DNA of 22,500 nucleotides. Source: Chara braunii (lineage: Eukaryota; Streptophyta; Charophyceae; Charales; Characeae). The stretch is from positions 668,222 to 690,721 of the forward strand of contig BFEA01000401.1 of assembly GCA_003427395.1 (NCBI GenBank), read 5' to 3'. Below are positions 17,825 through 22,500 of the stretch, piece after piece. Within the stretch, counting starts at the first letter, position 1, and every line of letters begins with the position of its first letter. The translations under genes were made by a program, and so were the position numbers. Below the pieces are notes generated by a model. It did no database searches. It was not told where the DNA came from and saw nothing but the letters and a program-made list of their open reading frames with translations.

Positions 17825-19679
17825 TTAAAGTTGCAAATGCATAACGTCGTCTTGGTCTAGCCAGCGCAGTTCTTCTGTTTTTTGGTGATCATACCGCAGA
17901 TAAATGTGCTTGGCACCAACTCTTTGCCACCCATAGGTGAGTACCAGTACCGAGGTGGCCCCCGCCGGGAGCTGCTCTTTGGTTAGCAGAGCTATGTCCG
18001 TATTTCTAACTATCATACTTCCTGCCCACGATGTAAGAGAGACTCTGAGGAAGAAGGAGGAGTATCCTTGGAGGGTTACTTCTCCGTGTGCAGCTCCCGG
18101 AGATGTCGACAGACCAACCTCCCACGACTCTTCTCTTCGTCTCACCGGAAGGAAGACTATGCCTTTTTCAGAGGGGGCGGCATCGAAGGGTGTTTTTTTT
18201 TAGCAGATGGCGGATTTTTTGTCTTTTGCTGGTGAGGTCATCCTCCAGGGGCTTTGGTGGGGGGGGAGGGTTGTGTTGCGTCGGCTGTCACGGTGTTAGT
18301 GCAGTTACCGGTTCCCATGACGCTAGTACCATGCACAGGCCCTCCGAGGGGGTTATTTCCGTTTGTTTGGTTCCCCCCCTCTGTCCGTCCTTTCTCACTT
18401 TCTGAGTTTTGGTTATGTGTTCCTTGTCGTTCCGGTTCTTTTTCCTTCCTGTTCCCTGCTTCCTCTTTTCAGGGCCCTCCCACCATCCTCCGGTCCCACG
18501 TCTTCTCCTCTTGTACTACATCACTCCCACTTTTTTGTTGGACCCTCTCCCTCGTTCGAGTTTCTGTGACCAGATCCTGCAGGTTATCTTTTCCGTGCTT
18601 CGCTTGTCCATGCTGTCTCTCCCTGTCCCTCTCTTCTTCCCTAGTTGTATTTGTATCCTCATTTTTTAATTCCCGCCCGCCGGACAGTTCTGGTTGACTC
18701 GGCACCTCCTTTGTTCCTTCCTCCTCTTCTCTGGGTTTTGTTCGCGGCTGTTTTGCTTCTTCATTAGGCCCTGTGTTGTCCTCTTCCTTCCTCGGGGTCG
18801 AAGAGGCACTGTTCTTCTCGGGGTTCGGGGGCAAAAAGCGGGTAAGGATGATGTGGAAAATCTTGTGACAGATGTCAGGCCAGTCCGTCCCTTCTTGCAG
18901 ATTTGGAGGCTTCCACTGCTTTCCAGCAGAGAGATGAGGTCTCTATAGACCTTGTCCAAAAATTCATCATTTCCTTCTCCATACTTAATGTGCAAGCTCT
19001 CTATTAGCCAGTCTGCTACCTCCTGCAGTCCAACCCCTTGTGTCCTGTTGTCCGTGTTTCCATCGGAGGCCGCTGTTCTGAATGTCTGATTTTCGTCTGG
19101 GTCTTGCGCCTCTAACATTTCCACTTCCGGTGGGGAGGGGGAAGAAGGGGTCCCTGGGAGGATTTCGACCTCCATTGGTTCGGGGCCGAAGACATCTTTT
19201 AATAGGTCCTCTTGCATATGGTCTCCTCCTCCTCCCTGGGCCCTTTTTTCCTTTTCTGCTCGCAGGGCATGTGCTTCCTTTGTGTGGCTAGACTCCCCTT
19301 GCTGTCACTCCGTCCCCCTTTTGTCCGTCAACAGCTTCCCCGTTGGTACGTACTCCGTTGCTACCGGGCCCCAATTCTGTTGTTTTTGCTTCTCTCGGGG
19401 TTGCTTGGTTTGTGGTTTGATTGACTTATCTTTCTCTTGGGGGGGGGGATAGGGGAGGGGGCAACAACTTGTTGACCGACATTCTTTTGTCTGAGGTTTT
19501 TGGGGATTGTGGGATCCTTTCAACCTTCTCAGGTTCCTTCGGTGAAGGCAGGGCCCATTCATTCAAGTTCGGCGGTCTGGTGGCTCTGCAGGGATCTCCA
19601 CGCCCCTCCCATGTCCAGCCTTTGGTCTGACCTAGGGGATCAACATCCTCAAAGTATACCCATCCCTCGTAGCCCTGGT
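17825..19679 (-). pseudogene. LINE ORF1, C-terminal half (unrecognised domains)
   Basis: This continues ORF1 beyond foldback copy 2 in several frames. Three parts stand out. A helical segment at about 19040-18900 (VADWLIESLHIKYGEGNDEF, then LDKVYRDLISLLESSG) looks like a small folded domain. A long Lys/Glu/Arg/Pro-rich, disordered-looking stretch runs from about 18830 to 18470. A C-terminal segment at 18145-17825 is rich in beta-type residues (LQGYSSFFLRVSLTSWAGSM, then SVLVLTYGWQRVGAKHIYLR) and ends LDQDDVMHLQL at the stop at 17825. I do not recognise the helical or the C-terminal segment. ORF1 proteins bind element RNA, so RNA binding is a guess. Frames change at about 19220, 18830 and 18150 and stops are frequent. 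Plus-strand ORFs here are Phe/Ser/Leu-rich shadows. Confidence 0.6.
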
Positions 19680-19824
19680 AACAGCCATTTCGTCAAAACG
19701 GACATATTATACTTTTTGAAGGAAATCAAAACTGATTTTTTTTGCCAAAATCCGGTCGGAATTTTTTGCTCATGGGGGTCCGGGGTTCCCAAAACGCCGG
19801 ACCCCCCTGGTCTATGGTTGAGAC

Positions 19825-19866
<42 letters not shown>

Positions 19867-20016
19867 TCTAGTTTCAACCATAGACCAGAGGGGGTCCGGC
19901 GTTTTGGGAACGCCGGACCCCCAGGAGCAAAAAATTCTGACCGGATTTTGACAAAAAAAGTCAGTTTTGATTTCGTTCAAAAAATATAATATGTCCGTTT
20001 TGACGAAATGACTTTT
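19680..20016. mobile_element. Foldback element copy 2 (337 bp, A-run loop, 4-bp target duplication)
   Basis: This has the same structure and orientation as the copy at 16718-17057: inverted arms, 38 A residues at 19826-19863, and flanks TGGT at 19676-19679 and 20017-20020. The left arm lacks the gataca that borders the A-run in copy 1, and the right terminus has diverged (cgaaatgactttt). It interrupts ORF1 of the minus-strand LINE shortly after the CCHC zinc knuckle. The A-run is on the plus strand in both copies. Confidence 0.9.
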
Positions 20017-20020
20017 TGGT

Positions 20021-21118
20021 CAGCTGGGTACCAGCTGTTAGGTCTGCGAGGATCGCGTTGGAGACGGCCCGCCATTGGGCCCTTCTTGTTGGGGTGTTGA
20101 GGGCAGGCCGATTCCATACTCAGGTGTCCGTATGCCCTGCATTTAAAGCACCATGGTCTAAATTTGTGGGTTGTGTGAATTTGGTAGACCCTCCCTCCCA
20201 GGGTATGATGTCATCTATTGAGAAGAGTTGATCTTTGGGTAGATCCAGTGCCAACATCATATAATCATCCCGCTTCGCCACGTAGGACGGAAGTGGATCG
20301 ATAAAGTCTACTATCTTGTATTGTTGTCCAAAGTCGTAGACGAAGGGCCGTCGAAGGCCGTCTGCACCTCCAGTGGGATGTGTCTCAGTTCCACCCAGAA
20401 GAAGTCCTTCATCAATTGTGCTCTCTTCTCCTCCGGGCTCAGTTTTTTCGACTGCCAGGGGTAGATGCGTACGTCTGATTTCTCCCATCTGATTTTCTTC
20501 CATCCGTCCATTCTTTGTTTGTCCTGGATGAAAAGGCTGAGGACTGTGAAAACAGTTGATGAGAGAGGTAGGATGAGGAAGAATTCCTAGACCGCCTTCA
20601 TGCTGCCTTTCATCTCCTCCAACTTCTCCAAGCGTCTGCAAATCCATTTAATTTTATCATTGACTGACCAATGTGCCACGTCTCCATGAAATGGCCAATT
20701 GCTCGCGTGTTTGGTATAGACTTCATCTCTTGTCTCCAGCTTGTGTTTCGGGTACGTCCTCATCATTGTCTTCCTTCCTCCCTGGTCTACTACTTGGTTC
20801 TCTGACGGGAGGAGGAAGAGGGTGAGGAAGTGAGCCCTCGTCGAAGATAGGTTCCGGAGGGGTACCTTGAGGCTTGAGGGTCTCTTCATTTCCTTGTTGT
20901 ATACCCGGGGGGGACCGTTTGATGTCGAGGTTTTTTTTCTGAATTGTATTCCTGACTCTTTGGGCCCACGAGGCTTTTGGTCCCCCCGGAGTTCCTTTTT
21001 GTTTGTTTATGATAGTTCCTTCTTGTTGCTTTTTCTCTCTGTTTTTCTCTTCTTCCGTCAGTATTTCCTCTTCTTCCATCCCTATTTCTTCCTCCCATTC
21101 ATCCTCCTGTGTGTTCAT
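20021..21118 (-). pseudogene. LINE ORF1, N-terminal half with CCHC zinc knuckle
   Basis: ORF1 encodes the RNA-binding partner of the LINE. An acidic, Lys/Glu-rich start (MNTQEDEWEEEIGMEEEEI) leads to PKASWAQRVRN, similar to the SWA segment at the start of plant ORF1 proteins of the DUF4283 type. Next come MDGWKKIRWEKSDVRIYPW and KDFFWVELRHIPLEVQTAF (about 20510-20340), fitting that domain, then YDFGQQYKIVDFIDPLPSY. A zinc knuckle at 20103-20150, CFKCRAYGHLSMESAC (C-X2-C-X4-H-X6-C), is in a frame one base away from the preceding segment. The His-Cys spacing is two longer than the standard CCHC. Frames change near 20870, 20570, 20330 and 20190, so it is a pseudogene. The foldback element at 19680 follows directly. 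Confidence 0.65.
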
Positions 21119-22040
21119 CTCGTGGTCCTGGTTGGGGTGTATTCCTTGTGGTACTGTTTCACTTCTTCAAGTTTCCCGATTTTCCTCTTTTTGGGTGGGA
21201 CCAGGATTCACAGGTCCGGTGGCTACCTTTCTGCCTCTGAGAGACTCCTCGAGATTGGGCCGAATTCATCCAATGAACAGGATTCGGGAGGGGTTGGTGC
21301 GTCCGTTGAGGGGGAAGGGTCTTCTTCGATACTGAGCTTCCGTAGGGGCTCACTGCCCGGTGCCTGTGCTGCTGTGCAGATTATGCCTCATGGCACCCTG
21401 GTAAAAAATGAGGGAGCCAGGTCCCTTGCTTCTTCTGTATCCCAGGTCCATCTCCTCAGATCCTCTTTTAATTGGTTTGACCTTTGCACCCTAACCTTGC
21501 TTTTCCTTTCCCCTTTGCACTATGTGATAGGATTCAATTCCTCTTTTTCCTTGTGTTTTGATTCTCTTTTTCGCACTTATCCCGTCGAGATTTTGTCAAA
21601 ATTCCTTTGCTGGCTGGGGGGACAACGGGGGTGTTTATGGAGGGCAAGAGGAAGGGGCAGGTTTGCCGGGGGGGGTGGGTGGAGGGGAAATACCTGTCTG
21701 TCTTGTCCCTAGCTTGTTTCCCTTCCTCGAATGACCAGTCCGCTTGCTCTTCTTCACCCTCCTTTCTGCCTTTCCCCGTGCCGTATCGTGCTGTCTTTTC
21801 TTTATTGCTTCGACAGTTCGACTGCTTGATTACGGTCACTTTTCTTTTCCTAGCCCGTCCCTCTCCTTCTGCTGTCCCTGATCTGCTCCTTTCTTAGGCC
21901 CCGGTCCCCCTTATCTCTTCTATCTGTCTCGGCCTTCGTTTTTGGTTGTTGTTGTCTTCTCCGTCATGCCGTAAGCTCTTGGGTCCCGCTCCCCTTTTCT
22001 TTGCCCGTTGCCTCACTCCACTCTGCTTCTCTCCCTGCCG
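21119..22040 (-). other. Probable LINE 5' region, no clear gene
   Basis: On the minus strand this is purine-rich and gives short Lys/Arg/Glu-rich frames (21839-21534, 21353-21159) with no motif. They may be a decayed N-terminal extension of ORF1, or 5' UTR. The complementary plus strand is C/T-rich and yields Ser/Phe/Leu-rich shadow frames, including the 281-codon one at 20867-21712, which I do not regard as a gene. Confidence 0.4.
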
Positions 22041-22500
22041 CTAGTGCCGAGACTGTGAGCCTGTGCGCCAGCCACGTGTCTCCACTAGTGCCGAGACTGT
22101 GAGCCCGTGCGCCAGCCACGTGTCTCCGATAGTGGCTGCCGCTAGTGCCAAGACTGTGAGCCCGTCATGCGGAACAAGTGGACGCTCGCACCACGCTTCC
22201 ACTTTATCTCACGGGGGGGTGTTTGGTGGTCGACTCCGATTGTTGACTTGTTTCCTCCCCTAAAGCCCGTGCGCCAGCCACGTGTCTCCGCCGGTGCCGA
22301 CCCACCTTGTCCGTCTTGCTCAATCCGCCGTGCCACGTCCCAGTCTCCCCTTTCTGCGATCCTCCGCTTCCTGTCCTCGTCAGGCCGTTCCTCAATCGCT
22401 GCCGAGACTGTAAAATTTACGCTCGTATCGCTCATCGACTTTATCTCCCAGATTGGTATTTTTGCGGTGTACTCCGATTGTTGACTTGTTTCTTCCACTA
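22041..22500. repeat. 44-bp tandem units within a larger repeat of about 240-250 bp
   Basis: Units beginning ctagtgccgagactgtgagc start at 22041 and 22085 (44 bp apart, nearly identical). A third unit starts at 22142 but is split by about 105 bp, with agcccgt at 22159-22165 and 22264-22270, and then finishes (gcgccagccacgtgtctcc). The inserted type of block recurs at about 22401-22500: gccgagactgt followed by tttatctcc and actccgattgttgacttgtt, about 238-254 bp after its first occurrence. This makes a composite satellite or promoter-monomer array next to the LINE 5' end, running off the window edge. The minus-strand frame at 22142-22498 is open but repetitive. Confidence 0.75.

Larger units (their letters stand above)
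15670..22040 (-). mobile_element. LINE, minus strand, 3'-truncated, carrying two foldback insertions
   Basis: Read on the minus strand this gives a 5' region (22040-21119), ORF1 (21118-17825) and ORF2 (17646-about 15680). ORF2 is cut off at the N-terminus of the RT domain, with no poly(A) at the break (which would appear as T residues on the plus strand). The loss of the 3' end is therefore a deletion or rearrangement, not normal 5' truncation. Two foldback elements (19680-20016 and 16718-17057) interrupt ORF1 and ORF2. It is the same broad family as the plus-strand LINE. The 5' boundary is uncertain and may include the repeats at 22041-22500. Confidence 0.8.

Noticed and set aside
20867-21712. 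Plus-strand 281-codon ORF, Phe/Ser/Leu-rich
   Set aside because: It is the complement of the purine-rich LINE ORF1 side; composition explains the open frame.
1-22500. tRNA or rRNA genes
   Set aside because: No cloverleaf-like or rRNA-like segment was noticed by eye; only the tRNA-complementary PBS at 11095.

Overview
The window looks like transposon-dense nuclear DNA from a plant-lineage (streptophyte) eukaryote, with no intact host gene that I can defend. The evidence is a Ty3/gypsy-type gag-pol with an initiator-Met-tRNA-like primer-binding site, two plant-type LINE copies (ORF1 with a CCHC knuckle, ORF2 with endonuclease/RT/C-terminal zinc motif), A-rich retroposon tails, long homopolymers and pyrimidine-rich spacers. 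A charophycean alga such as Chara would fit the CCHC/coiled-coil and GIY-YIG ORFs, but that is an impression from memory, not a tested assignment.

Layout. 1-1509: no supported gene. 1510-5906 (+): a 5'-truncated LINE starting in the linker before the RT domain and ending in a 24-nt A tail; it has stop codons, a changed catalytic Asp in the RT and a 74-bp tandem triplication. 5907-8365 (-): a decayed gene or element with the order CCHC zinc knuckle, coiled coil, GIY-YIG nuclease. It is split by a 296-bp retroposon (7515-7810) whose 3' region shares a 39-bp block with the 3' UTR of the neighbouring LINE. 8366-11094: mostly unexplained sequence with promoter-like boxes, a short signal-peptide-like ORF and a 171-codon unrecognised ORF; part of it should be the 5' LTR of the next element. 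11095-about 15660 (+): a Ty3/gypsy relic with gag, protease, RT and RNase H, no visible integrase and no 3' LTR. About 15670-22040 (-): a second copy of the same broad LINE family, carrying ORF1, the ORF2 endonuclease and only the first residues of RT. 22041-22500: tandem and higher-order repeats.

Two copies (16718-17057 and 19680-20016) of an about 340-bp foldback element lie inside the ORF2 and ORF1 of the minus-strand LINE. Each has near-perfect arms of about 150 bp, a pure A-run as the loop and a 4-bp target duplication. This is the most distinctive structure in the window and I do not recognise it as a named family.

The genes do not form a pathway. They are layers of nested insertions: LINE first, then foldback elements into it; a CCHC/GIY-YIG gene first, then a LINE-dependent retroposon into it. 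Nearly every coding unit is broken. In the gypsy pol most stops are TGA, several at positions where the family normally has Arg, as expected from decay of methylated CGA codons.
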